Source: Chloroflexota bacterium
GTDB taxonomy: Bacteria > Chloroflexota > Dehalococcoidia > Lucifugimonadales > HRBIN23
Assembly (NCBI GenBank): GCA_016210325.1
Contig: JACQUK010000050.1
Location: 1-35,667, forward strand
Direction: 5' to 3'
DNA: 35,667 nt
Program-made: the position numbers and the translations under genes
In this document: positions 26,135-35,169 of the stretch, piece after piece
Layout of the letters: the number at the start of each line of letters is the position of its first letter
How positions within the stretch are numbered: position 1 is the first letter of the stretch
Notes under the pieces: model-generated
What the model was told of the DNA's origin: nothing
The model's database searches: none
The model's input: the letters and a program-made list of their open reading frames with translations, nothing else

Positions 26135-26174
26135 GGAAACAACGTAGTCCTTGTTGCCAAACAGGAGGCGGACA

Positions 26175-26861
26175 GTGGCAGACATGGCAAGCCTCTTAGA
26201 GAAGCCGCGCCTGGACCGGGACACCCTTGCCATGCGGGCGGCACTGGAGATGCCCGACGGGGCCGTGGTCAACCTGGGCATCGGCATCCCGACGCTGGTG
26301 TCCCAGTACGTACCAGAGGGGCGGCAGCTCCTGTACCACTCGGAGAGCGGAGTGCTGGGCTACGGACCGATGGCTGACCCAGGCCAGGAGGACATGGACC
26401 TCATCAACGCCGGAGGCCAGTTCCTGAAGTGGGTGCCGGGCATGGCCTTCTTCCATTCCGCCGACGCCTTCGCCATGATGCGCGGCGGCCACGTTGATAT
26501 CTCCGTGCTGGGCGCCCTCCAGGTCTCCGAGAAGGGTGACTTGGCCAACTGGATGCTGCCGGAGCGGGGCATTGGCAACATCGGCGGCGCCATGGACCTG
26601 GCAGCGGGGGCCAAGCGTATCATTGTGACCATGGAGCACGTTGACAAGAAGGGCCACCCCAAGGTCGTTCGTGAGTGCAGCTACCCCTTGACCGTCCGGG
26701 GGCGCGTCAGCCTCGTTGTCACCGACATTGCGGTGCTCGCCATGACCCCTCAGGGGCTGCTCCTGAAGGAGGTGGCCCCGGGTTGGACCGCCGACGAGGT
26801 CCAGGCGCTGACGGAGCCACGCCTTCTGGTGGCACCCGACCTGCATGAGATCACCCTGTAG
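26175..26861 (+). CDS. CoA-transferase subunit B
   Basis: MADMASLLEKPRLDRDTLAMRAALEMPDGAVVNLGIGIPTLV; SESGVLGYGPM active-site region; AGGAGG before GTG. Confidence 0.9.
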   Translation: MADMASLLEKPRLDRDTLAMRAALEMPDGAVVNLGIGIPTLVSQYVPEGRQLLYHSESGVLGYGPMADPGQEDMDLINAGGQFLKWVPGMAFFHSADAFAMMRGGHVDISVLGALQVSEKGDLANWMLPERGIGNIGGAMDLAAGAKRIIVTMEHVDKKGHPKVVRECSYPLTVRGRVSLVVTDIAVLAMTPQGLLLKEVAPGWTADEVQALTEPRLLVAPDLHEITL

Positions 26862-26925
26862 GCATGGCCATGCATATGATGTTGCCAGCACCCAGGTGAC
26901 GCAGGGCAACAGAGAAAGGGGCATC

Positions 26926-27729
26926 ATGTCCTATGAGACTCTGCTCTACCAAGTGGCCGATGGCGTGGCCACCATCACCCTGAACCGTCCCGCGGCCTTC
27001 AACTCCCTCTCTCCGGCGGCAGAGCAAGAGCTATCGCAGGCGCTGGGGGAGTGCCGCGCCCCTGCGGTGAGGGCAGTGGTGCTGACCGGCTCGGGGCGCG
27101 CCTTCTGCGCTGGCGCCGATGTGAAGGAGTTCTCTCAGGCCCAGGGGACCCAGGGCAAGCTGGAATTCGCCGCCTACGTGCGAGAGTACGCCCACCGGCT
27201 GCACCGCGACATCGTGCTTCCCCTGGCCGCTCTTGCCAAGCCCACCGTTGCGGCGGTGAACGGCGTTGCGGCTGGGGCGGGGATTGGCCTGGCCCTGGCC
27301 TGCGACCTGCGCATCGCGGCGGAGGACGCTCGCTTTGTCATGGCCTACAGCAACATCGGCGCCACTGGGGATGCCTCCACCACCTACCTGCTGCCGCGGC
27401 TCATTGGCCAGGGGCGGACGATGGAGCTGTACCTGCTGAACGAGCCCCTGGACGCGCCGAAAGCGCTGCGGTGGGGGCTGGTCAACCAGGTGGTGGCCCC
27501 GGCCGAACTGGTAAAGCGGGCCCAGGAGGTGGCGGCGAAGCTGGCCCAGGGCCCCACGGCCGCCTACGGCCGCATGAGGGCGCTGCTGAGCGCAAGCTGG
27601 CAAAGCTCTCTAGAGACCCACCTGGGCAGCGAGGCCCACGCCATTGGCGATATGGCAGCCACCCATGATTTCGAGGAGGGTATTCGGGCCTTCGCCGAGA
27701 AGCGGGCGCCGCGCTTCACGGGAGATTAG
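26926..27729 (+). CDS. Enoyl-CoA hydratase/isomerase family protein
   Basis: GVATITLNRPAAFNSLSPAAEQEL; FCAGADVKEF; AGAGIGLALACDLRIAAEDARF. Confidence 0.92.
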   Translation: MSYETLLYQVADGVATITLNRPAAFNSLSPAAEQELSQALGECRAPAVRAVVLTGSGRAFCAGADVKEFSQAQGTQGKLEFAAYVREYAHRLHRDIVLPLAALAKPTVAAVNGVAAGAGIGLALACDLRIAAEDARFVMAYSNIGATGDASTTYLLPRLIGQGRTMELYLLNEPLDAPKALRWGLVNQVVAPAELVKRAQEVAAKLAQGPTAAYGRMRALLSASWQSSLETHLGSEAHAIGDMAATHDFEEGIRAFAEKRAPRFTGD

Positions 27730-27835
27730 CTCGTCTGCACCCATGTAGGCCATTGGATGACCTGCTCCGTGCGACATAGTTGTCCGAGCTATCCCTGCAA
27801 GTGTTGTACTGAAACCCACTCAACCGGAGGCATCA

Positions 27836-28633
27836 GTGGCGGACTTTACGGACATCATCTACGAGAAGCGCGAGGGCGTTGCCTTCGTCCGCATCAATCG
27901 GCCCAAGGTCCTGAACGCCTTTCGGCCCCGCACCATTGACGAGATGCGGCAGGCCTTCCAGGATGCCTGGTACGACCAGGAGGTGGGCGTCGCGGTGCTG
28001 ACGGGCACGGAAGGCAATTTCAGCGTCGGCGGCGATGTGAAGGTGCGCGGCGGGGGCGGGTACCGCGACCAGGACGGCAGCCTGCGCCTCCAGGTGACCC
28101 ACCTGCACCGGCTCATCCGCGAGGTCCCCAAGCCGGTCATCGCCATGGTGGACGGCTATGCCATCGGCGGAGGCCACGTGCTCCACGTCCTGTGCGACCT
28201 CACCATTGCGTCGTCCCGGGCAATGTTCGGTCAGATTGGGACCAAGTACGGCAGCTTCGATGGCGGCTTCGGCGCCATCTACCTGGCCCGCGTCGTGGGC
28301 GAGAAGAAGGCCAGGGAGATCTGGTACCTCTGCCGCCGCTACACGGCCCAGGAAGCCCTGGAGATGGGCCTGGTCAACGCGATAGTGCCGCCGGAGCGGC
28401 TGGAGGCTGAGGTGATGGCCTGGGGGAAGGAGCTGTTGCAGCGCAGCCCCACGGCGCTGCGCTTCCTGAAGCACGCCTTCAACGCCGATACCGACCACGT
28501 CTACGGCATCCAGAACCTGGCCCACGGCGCCACCGCCCTCTACTACGCCACCGAGGAGGGCCAAGAGGGCACCAAGGCGTTCCTGGAGAAGCGCCCTCCA
28601 AACTACGAGCGTTTCCGCAGGCACCCATGGTAG
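27836..28633 (+). CDS. menB: 1,4-dihydroxy-2-naphthoyl-CoA synthase
   Basis: [95 protein letters not shown]. Confidence 0.92.
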   Translation: MADFTDIIYEKREGVAFVRINRPKVLNAFRPRTIDEMRQAFQDAWYDQEVGVAVLTGTEGNFSVGGDVKVRGGGGYRDQDGSLRLQVTHLHRLIREVPKPVIAMVDGYAIGGGHVLHVLCDLTIASSRAMFGQIGTKYGSFDGGFGAIYLARVVGEKKAREIWYLCRRYTAQEALEMGLVNAIVPPERLEAEVMAWGKELLQRSPTALRFLKHAFNADTDHVYGIQNLAHGATALYYATEEGQEGTKAFLEKRPPNYERFRRHPW

Positions 28634-28705
28634 CTCGCACCGAAAGCAGTGGGCGCCCTTGCCGCGGAGCCCTCGCGTCTTCCGTGCACCGGGAGGTAAG
28701 CGAAC

Positions 28706-29650
28706 GTGGCTGTTGACGCGCCAACGCAAGCACCGTCCTTTTGGGCCAGGACAGGTCACTACGTCAAAGCTTGGTACTGGGCATCCCGCCCCTTCAGCCT
28801 CACCACCGCAGTGGTGCCCGTGTTGGCTGCCTCGGCCCTGGCCTTCCAGGAGCGCCGCGCCAGCCTGCCCCTGTTCTTTCTGGTGCTGCTGGGCTCGCTG
28901 CTGGTCCTGGTGGGCACCAACCTGGCAGATGAGTATGCCGACCACGACCGGCCGGAGGGGCGCCAGAAGCTTATGGCCCCGTACAAGGTCATAGCCCTGG
29001 GGCTGCTTTCCAGCCGCGCCGTCAGGAGCGGGACGCTGGTCTCCTTCTCCCTCGCCACCCTGATCGGCATCTACCTGGTCGTCATCACAGGGTGGCCCCT
29101 GCTAGCCCTCTGCCTCGCCAGCGTGGCCGTGGCGTATGGGTATGCGGCCCGCCCGCGGCCAGTAGCAAAGCTGGTGTTGGGCCAGCCGCTGGTGTTCCTC
29201 TTTATGGGCCCTGTGATGGTGGTGGGGACCTACTATGTGTATACCCGGGAGGTCACCCTGGCGGCCCTTTGGCTCTCCCTGCCGGTGGCCTGCCTGGTAA
29301 CGGCTATCCTGGTGGCCAACGACCTGCGCGACCTGGAGGAGGACCGCGCTGCCGGGAAAGTGACGCTGATGACGCTGCTGGGGCACCCCTTTGGCCGCTG
29401 GACCTGGACGGCCCTGGTGGCTGCGGCCTTCGCCTCGGTCAGCCTACAAGCGGCGGTGGGAAGCCAAGGGCTGATGCTGTTGTTGCCGTGGCTGGCGCTG
29501 CCCCGGGCCATCAGGGCACTGCGGTGCGTTTGGCTGGCCCAGGACCGCCCCGCCATGTCCCTGGCGATGCGGCAGTCTGCCGGCCTCCACTGGTGGTTTG
29601 GCCTGCTGCTAGCGGCTGGTGTGGGCCTCGGGAGGATGGTCAGCGCCTGA
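28706..29650 (+). CDS. menA: UbiA-family prenyltransferase, probable DHNA octaprenyltransferase (MenA)
   Basis: NLADEYADHDRPEGRQK and NDLRDLEEDRAAGKVTLMTLLG aspartate-rich motifs; multi-TM; between menB and methyltransferase. Confidence 0.85.
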   Translation: MAVDAPTQAPSFWARTGHYVKAWYWASRPFSLTTAVVPVLAASALAFQERRASLPLFFLVLLGSLLVLVGTNLADEYADHDRPEGRQKLMAPYKVIALGLLSSRAVRSGTLVSFSLATLIGIYLVVITGWPLLALCLASVAVAYGYAARPRPVAKLVLGQPLVFLFMGPVMVVGTYYVYTREVTLAALWLSLPVACLVTAILVANDLRDLEEDRAAGKVTLMTLLGHPFGRWTWTALVAAAFASVSLQAAVGSQGLMLLLPWLALPRAIRALRCVWLAQDRPAMSLAMRQSAGLHWWFGLLLAAGVGLGRMVSA

Positions 29651-29702
29651 GCGGCCTAAAAGGGGAGAGGTCAACATGGGTGCTGAGACGGGAGACTAGG
29701 GG

Positions 29703-29933
29703 GTGGAAGGCATGGGCAAGGATGGGCAGCGCCCCCTGGACGAACGGATAGGCCGTCTCCTTATCCTGGCCGGCGTGGCCGTGTGGCCCGCCTACGTCGT
29801 GCTCCGCTGGCTGGTGGGGCTGGACCTTGACGCGAAGGAGGTCTTGCCCTTTCACCTTGCCGGCGTGATCCCTGGGGCCATCCTCGCCCGCTGGCGCTGG
29901 CTCCGCGGTCTCGTGAGGCGGCAGCGGCCCTGA
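29703..29933 (+). CDS. Small membrane protein, unknown function
   Basis: 76 aa with two hydrophobic segments (LLILAGVAVWPAYVVLRWLVGL; FHLAGVIPGAILARW) between menA and menG. Confidence 0.6.
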   Translation: MEGMGKDGQRPLDERIGRLLILAGVAVWPAYVVLRWLVGLDLDAKEVLPFHLAGVIPGAILARWRWLRGLVRRQRP

Positions 29934-29979
29934 GGGGCCTCCACCTCTGGGTGAGCGCAAGGTAGGCAGGAGGACTGCG

Positions 29980-30702
29980 GTGGCCCGGCTGCAAGGCCAG
30001 GAGAAGGCCCGCTACGTAGCAGCCATGTTCGCCCGCGTTGCCCGCCGCTATGACTTCATGAACACCATCATAACGGCGGGGATGCACGGGCGCTGGCGGC
30101 GCCTGGCCGCTCGCCTGGGCGCCGAAGGAGTTGCCCCTGGCCCGGCCCTGGACGTGGCCACGGGGACCGGCGACCTGGCCTTCGCCCTGGGCGGCCGCCG
30201 GGAGGTGCAGCGTGTGGTGGGGCTGGACTTCGTGCCGGAGATGCTGGTCCTGGCGCGGGCCAAGGCAGACCACCGCAGTGGTCAAGCAGCGGTGGCGTGG
30301 GTCCGGGGCGATGCCCTGGCCCTGCCTTTCCCGGACAACACCTTCATGTGTGCCACCTCCGGCTTCAGCATGCGCAACGTCCAGGACGTGCGCCACGCCC
30401 TGGCCGAGATGGTCCGGGTCGTGCGGCCCCAGGGTCGCGTGGCCGTACTGGAGATCACCCCGATCACGCGACGCAGCCTGCCCTCGTCCTTGCTGCGCTT
30501 CTATTTCCGACGGGTCGTCCCCCTCCTGGGGCAAGGGCTGGCCGGTAACCGCGAGGCCTACACCTACCTGCCCTCGTCCGTGGAGGCATTCCCCCCGGCA
30601 AAGGAGTTCGCGCGGCTGATGGAAGAGGTGGGATTACAGCAGGTCCGGTACCGGCGGGTGGGGCTCGGGATGGTGGCCCTCCACGTGGGGACCAAGAGAT
30701 AG
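29980..30702 (+). CDS. ubiE: Demethylmenaquinone methyltransferase (UbiE/MenG)
   Basis: FARVARRYDFMNTIITAGMHGRWRR; LDVATGTGDLAFALGG; GFSMRNVQDVRHALAEMVRVVRPQGRVAVLEITP; C-terminal MVALHVGTK. Confidence 0.93.
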   Translation: MARLQGQEKARYVAAMFARVARRYDFMNTIITAGMHGRWRRLAARLGAEGVAPGPALDVATGTGDLAFALGGRREVQRVVGLDFVPEMLVLARAKADHRSGQAAVAWVRGDALALPFPDNTFMCATSGFSMRNVQDVRHALAEMVRVVRPQGRVAVLEITPITRRSLPSSLLRFYFRRVVPLLGQGLAGNREAYTYLPSSVEAFPPAKEFARLMEEVGLQQVRYRRVGLGMVALHVGTKR

Positions 30703-30800
30703 ACGTGTGACCATGGACGTGGACCACCGGCGCCGGTACACTGCTGCAAAGTCCCCTGTCGGCCAGCGCCGAGCGCCCAGTCTCATCCCAGGAGAAGAGT

Positions 30801-31469
30801 ATGAGGAGAGTGGCCTCCAAAGGGAAGTGTTCCCTGTGCGGAGGGGAGTTCACGGTAAGCGTGATGACGCGCCACGTCCAGGCCTGTCGGAAGGCCCACC
30901 CAGGGCCCTTGCCAGGGAAGGGGCCGGAGCGCGTGACGCGGCTGTTCCACCTGGTAGTGCGGGGAAGCGACGCGCCAGGATACTGGCTTCACCTCGAGGC
31001 CCCCGCCGACGCGACGCTGCAAAGCCTGGACAGGGTCCTGCGGGACATCTGGCTGGAGTGCTGCGGCCATCTGAGCGCCTTCGTTATTGAAGAGACGACG
31101 TACTTCGTCGAGGCCATTGAGCCGGACGACAGGGACATGAGGGTGGCCCTGGGGGAAACGCTCGACGTTGGGACGGCATTCTCGCACCAATACGACTTTG
31201 GTACGGCCACCAACCTGAGGCTGCGGGTGGTTGCAGAGCGGGAAGGGGTCGTCCGGGGCAAGTCCATCGGGGTCCTGGCGCGGAACGAGCCGCTCCCGCT
31301 GATATGTCAGGGGTGCGGCAAGGCTGCTACGCAAGTATGCAGCACCTGCGTCTGGGAGGACAACGGTCTCCTCTGCAACGTTTGCGCCGCCGACCACGAG
31401 TGTGGTGAAGAGATGCTTCTGCCGGTGGTCAACTCGCCCCGCATCGGGATGTGCGCCTATGCGGGCTAG
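30801..31469 (+). CDS. pRiA4b ORF-3-like domain protein with flanking Cys-rich motifs
   Basis: RLFHLVVRGSDAPGYWLHLEAPADATLQSLDRVLRDIWLECCGHLSAF...FSHQYDFGTATNLRLRV; N-terminal CSLCGGEF...H..AC; C-terminal CQGCGKAATQVCSTCVW..CNVCAADH. Confidence 0.7.
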   Translation: MRRVASKGKCSLCGGEFTVSVMTRHVQACRKAHPGPLPGKGPERVTRLFHLVVRGSDAPGYWLHLEAPADATLQSLDRVLRDIWLECCGHLSAFVIEETTYFVEAIEPDDRDMRVALGETLDVGTAFSHQYDFGTATNLRLRVVAEREGVVRGKSIGVLARNEPLPLICQGCGKAATQVCSTCVWEDNGLLCNVCAADHECGEEMLLPVVNSPRIGMCAYAG

Positions 31470-31481
31470 GGGGACGGCAAC

Positions 31482-31521
31482 GTTCCCGCGCAAGCGGGGA
31501 CCCGGAGGAGCGGACCGCTCC
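31482..31521. terminator. Two adjacent hairpins between convergent genes
   Basis: GTTCCCGC-gcaa-GCGGGGAC (31482-31501) and GGAGCGG-a-CCGCTCC (31507-31521). Confidence 0.45.
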
Positions 31522-31552
31522 CGCCCTCGGGGTGAGTCGGAGGAGGGGGCAG

Positions 31553-31843
31553 CTACCGGTACCTGGTCATGCGCATGGTGCTGTAGCCCTGCCCTATGCG
31601 TTGGTTGAAGTCGTCCATCACCTGCTGGTGGCGGGGCGAGTGCTCCCAGGCCTTGAAGTCGGCCTCGCTCTCCCACTCACTGAGGACCACATACGTTGTG
31701 GCCTCGTTGAGAGGACGGAGCACCTCCACCTTGATGAAGCCCTTCTGTCCGCGGGCCAGACGCGTTAGCTCATCCATCTCCTGCTGGAACTGCTTCAGGA
31801 ACTCTTGCTTTGGGGTGAGCTTCAGATAGCTGACAACGGACAT
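31553..31843 (-). CDS. Antibiotic biosynthesis monooxygenase (ABM) domain protein
   Basis: MSVVSYLKLTPKQEFLKQFQQEMDELTRLARGQKGFIKVEVLRPLNEATTYVVLSEWESEADFKAWEHSPRHQQVM. Confidence 0.8.
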   Translation of the reverse strand: MSVVSYLKLTPKQEFLKQFQQEMDELTRLARGQKGFIKVEVLRPLNEATTYVVLSEWESEADFKAWEHSPRHQQVMDDFNQRIGQGYSTMRMTRYR

Positions 31844-31859
31844 AATGTCTTCTTTCAGC

Positions 31860-32312
31860 TCACTTGTTGCGCTCCGCCCAGGAGGGCACCAGTTCACTGA
31901 CGCTGTAGAGGAACACGAAGACGCCCGTGGGGCCCAGGTTCTTGAACTGGGCTGCCAGGGCCTGGCGCTTGCGGGGGTAAGGAAGCCCGTCCAGCGACCG
32001 CAGGTAGTTGCGGAAGGAGCTGTGTTCCTTGACCAACCGCTGCACAATCCTGGCGTTCTCGACGGTGGCAACGATCTTGCGGCCGTTGCGCACGATGCCA
32101 GGGGTGTTCAGCAGCCGCACGATGTCGTCATCGCCGTAGGCGGCTACGGCGTCCACGCCAAAGCTGTCGAAGGCCTCTACGAAGTTTGGCCACTTCTCGC
32201 GGACCACCGACCAGCTAAAGCCGGCGCGGAAGATAGCCTTGGTCAACTGCTCCAGGTACTCGTTGTCGTCTTTCGGTTGTACCCGTGGTGGGATTTCGTG
32301 GCCCAGGCGCAT
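31860..32312 (-). CDS. DNA-3-methyladenine glycosylase I (Tag)-like protein, diverged
   Basis: LTKAIFRAGFSWSVVREKWPNFVEAFDSFGVDAVAAYGDDDIVRLLNTPGIVRNGRKIVATVENARIVQRLV resembles the Tag core. Confidence 0.75.
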   Translation of the reverse strand: MRLGHEIPPRVQPKDDNEYLEQLTKAIFRAGFSWSVVREKWPNFVEAFDSFGVDAVAAYGDDDIVRLLNTPGIVRNGRKIVATVENARIVQRLVKEHSSFRNYLRSLDGLPYPRKRQALAAQFKNLGPTGVFVFLYSVSELVPSWAERNK

Positions 32313-32480
32313 ACGTTCGTCTGTCCTCCTTATCCCGTTCTGCGGCGTCTGACAAGCATCGCACCAACATCAATCATGCGCCTCCCACGCTCCTCACCAC
32401 AACAAGTCAGCCCTTAGTCCTTCACCACCCAGTTCCCAACAACAGGACCACTCGGTCCTGGTCACCCCCCAGTGTTTCTT

Positions 32481-32534
32481 CCGCTCGTGGTTCGGTCCCG
32501 ACAAGTCCCGAAAGTCGGGACTCACCACGAGCGG
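32481..32534. repeat. Palindromic repeat CCGCTCGTGGT...ACCACGAGCGG with nested GTCCCGAC...GTCGGGAC
   Basis: Perfect 11-nt outer inverted repeat and 8-nt inner inverted repeat. Confidence 0.75.
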
Positions 32535-32593
32535 TTTGCTTCAAGCCGACCATCAGGCAGGAGCAGGATGGTATCACCAGGGCCCGGCTGCCT

Positions 32594-34741
32594 CTAGCCC
32601 AACACCGTCTGGAAGGTGGAGCCGAGAGGGCCTTTGGTGACCTCGATGCGTGTGGGGAAGACCTCCTTGAGCTCCTCGATGTGGGTGATGACCACGATCA
32701 GGTCGAAGTCGTTCTGGATGGCCTGGACGGCCTCCACCAAGCGCCCGCGCCCCGCGGCATCCTGGGTACCGAAGCCCTCGTCAACAAACAGCGTGCGCAG
32801 GGGTGCGCCAGCGCGGGCGGCCAGCAGGCCGGCCAGCGCCACCCGCAGGGCGAAGTTGACGCGGAAGGCCTCCCCGCCACTGAACATCTCGTAGCTCCGA
32901 GTCCCCAGCTCGTCGGCCACCTTGATGTCAAGGGTCTCTACCACCTTGCCCTGGCGCGTCTGCCGCTGGGTGCTGAGGGCCACCGTCATACGGCCGTCGC
33001 TGAGGCGGTGGAGCAGCTCGTTGGCCCGCTGCTCCAACTCCGGCAACGCCGCGTCCAGGAGCATAGCCTGGACCCCCCTTCGGCCAAAGGCCTCGGCCAG
33101 CAGGTCGTGGGTGGCTTGCTCCCTCAGGACGGCTTCTCGTCTGGCTGCCTGCTGCCCGCGCTGTGTCTCCATCTCCGCCAGTTGCGCCAGCCTTTGTCCG
33201 GCCGCTTCCTGGTGGGCCAGCAACCTTCGCTGCCTCTCCTCCAGTCCTCGATAGACCACTTCGGCTTCGCCTGTCTGGCGGCGTAGCTGCGGAAGCTCGA
33301 CCAGCTCACGGGCCAGGGTCTCCCTGCGGCCCTGGCTTTCGGCCACCTCTGCACGGTGCCGTGCAGCCAGGGCACGGAGGCCGTCCATCTCCTCCTGTTC
33401 ATGGGGCAGACGCTTCTGGGCCTCCTGGACCCGCGCCCGCCGGGCCTCGGTCTCTGCCCGCTGCCGCCTCAGGTCGGCCTCCAGCGCCCGGAGGGCACCA
33501 GCGGCCCTGGTCTCCTGGGCACGGAGGGAGGCCAGCGCCGCGGCGGTCTCGTCCAGTTGACGGCGTGTCTCCTTACCCTGGGACTCGATCTCCTGCTCCA
33601 GATGCTGCCGCCCTTCCTGCCCCAGAAGGGTGCCACAGAGGGGGCAGCGGGGGTCCTGGGACACCTTCAGCATCTCATACCGCTGGAGGAGGTCTTTGCG
33701 CTCCTTTTCCAGACGCTTGCCCTCCGCCTCGCGATGGCCTATTCCGGCGTGCAGTGCCTGGAGCGCCCCTCGTTCTTCCTCTACCTGGTGCTCAAGCCGT
33801 TCGATGGCGCTTTCCGACGCTTCTACCTCTGCCCCCCTGCGGGCCTGCCCTGTGAGCTCGGCGATGCGGGCCTCCTTGGCCGCTATCTGGCGCTCCAGGC
33901 CCTGGAGTCCCTGGAGGCGGTCGCCAATGGCCTTGTCAAGCTGCTGGAGGTCAGCCTCACGCCGTTCCAGAGTGCCCAGGCGCACCCGCAGGTCCAGGAT
34001 GCCCTGGTGGGCAGCCTCCACCTGCGGTGCCAGGCTGACCAGCTCCTGGCGGGCAGCGTCCAGGGCCTGCTGGTGCTCACTCCGGTGCGAGAGGGCCTCG
34101 TCGGCGCGGGCCAGCTCCGCCTCCAGCAGCCTGGCCTCCTGCTCCCCCTGGCGCGCCTGCTGGCGTGCCCGCTCCGCCAGTCGCTCGTAAAGCCCCAGGT
34201 CCAGGATGCGGGCCAGGACCTCCTTACGCTCGGCAGGCTCGGCCTTGGTGAACTCGTCGGCGCGGCCCTGAAGAAGGAAGGCGCTGTTGATAAAGGTCTT
34301 GTAGTCCATGCCCAGCAGCCGTCCGACCTTCTCCTCCGTCTCTTGGACTGAGTTCCCCGCGATGGAGCGGTAGCTAATGCCGGTAGAGACCTGGAGGTCA
34401 AGGATGGTGGCGCCAGAGCGCCCCCCGCTGCGTCGGGTGTGGCGTCGAAGGGCCAGGTAGCGGTTCCCGCCCGCCTGGAACTCAAGCTCTACGCTCATCT
34501 CCACCTGGCCTTGGTGGACCAGCTCCTCCAGTGGGTGCTGGGCCGTGCCGAAGCGGATGCCGCGGGCGCAGCCCCACAAGGCCCAGGTCATGGCGTCCAG
34601 CAGGGCCGACTTGCCGTGGCCATTGTCGCCGCAGAGACAGACCACACCAAGGCCCTGGAGGTCCAGCTCCGGGACGTTGTCGCGGTAGCAGAGAAAGTTC
34701 TTGATGCGCAGTTTCAGCGGGACCACGGCATGGCCTTCCAC
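32594..34741 (-). CDS. Rad50/SbcC-like AAA ATPase with zinc hook
   Basis: Walker A GDNGHGKSALLDAMTWAL; LLQGRADEFTKAEPAERKEVLARILDL; hook CPLCGTLL; signature FSGGEAFRVNFALRVAL; Walker B LFVDEGFGTQD. Confidence 0.92.
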   Translation of the reverse strand: MEGHAVVPLKLRIKNFLCYRDNVPELDLQGLGVVCLCGDNGHGKSALLDAMTWALWGCARGIRFGTAQHPLEELVHQGQVEMSVELEFQAGGNRYLALRRHTRRSGGRSGATILDLQVSTGISYRSIAGNSVQETEEKVGRLLGMDYKTFINSAFLLQGRADEFTKAEPAERKEVLARILDLGLYERLAERARQQARQGEQEARLLEAELARADEALSHRSEHQQALDAARQELVSLAPQVEAAHQGILDLRVRLGTLERREADLQQLDKAIGDRLQGLQGLERQIAAKEARIAELTGQARRGAEVEASESAIERLEHQVEEERGALQALHAGIGHREAEGKRLEKERKDLLQRYEMLKVSQDPRCPLCGTLLGQEGRQHLEQEIESQGKETRRQLDETAAALASLRAQETRAAGALRALEADLRRQRAETEARRARVQEAQKRLPHEQEEMDGLRALAARHRAEVAESQGRRETLARELVELPQLRRQTGEAEVVYRGLEERQRRLLAHQEAAGQRLAQLAEMETQRGQQAARREAVLREQATHDLLAEAFGRRGVQAMLLDAALPELEQRANELLHRLSDGRMTVALSTQRQTRQGKVVETLDIKVADELGTRSYEMFSGGEAFRVNFALRVALAGLLAARAGAPLRTLFVDEGFGTQDAAGRGRLVEAVQAIQNDFDLIVVITHIEELKEVFPTRIEVTKGPLGSTFQTVLG

Positions 34742-34999
34742 TGAGATCCGGTTAGCAGCATGCTAGCATCGCTTTATCATAAGACCTGGCTGTGCATCCG
34801 CTCATAGTCCAACGCGCCCAGGACAAACACTCGCCACCTGCTGTCTCGGCACGCCAGGGGCTCCAGGCGAGCAGCGGGCCTGCTCCCGCCACTGCTTCGG
34901 CGTAACGCCGGGATGATGCCACAGAGCAGGGAGGTCGCGCAAGAAGGCTGCGGCCCGGGCTGTGGGTCAATTAGAATCCAAGGTGGCAAGAACATCAAA

Positions 35000-35041
35000 G
35001 ACTCGGCCCGCACCCCCTGATCAGAGGATGCGGGCCGAGTC
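35000..35041 (-). terminator. Strong hairpin downstream of the DUF5666 gene
   Basis: GACTCGGCCCGCA-16 nt-TGCGGGCCGAGTC, followed on the minus strand by TTTGATGTTCTT. Confidence 0.6.
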
Positions 35042-35169
35042 ATGGGTCCTATTCCGTGCTGTGCCTACCACGAGGCGGGTGGTTGTCTCACTCCTGGGCC
35101 TTCGTGGCGGCCGCTGTCCCCACTGTTGTCTGACTCCTGCTCTCTACGAGTCCTCGCCTCGTTCTCATC

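Noticed and set aside
27833-28945. 370-aa minus ORF
   Set aside because: Antisense to menB and the start of menA; composition typical of a GC-rich shadow ORF.
31553-32071. 172-aa minus ORF as a single protein
   Set aside because: The N-terminal part is an alternate frame of the Tag-like gene; the ABM protein starts at MSVVSYLK.
33356-34351. 331-aa plus ORF
   Set aside because: Antisense to the SbcC coiled-coil region; Leu/Gln-rich shadow ORF.
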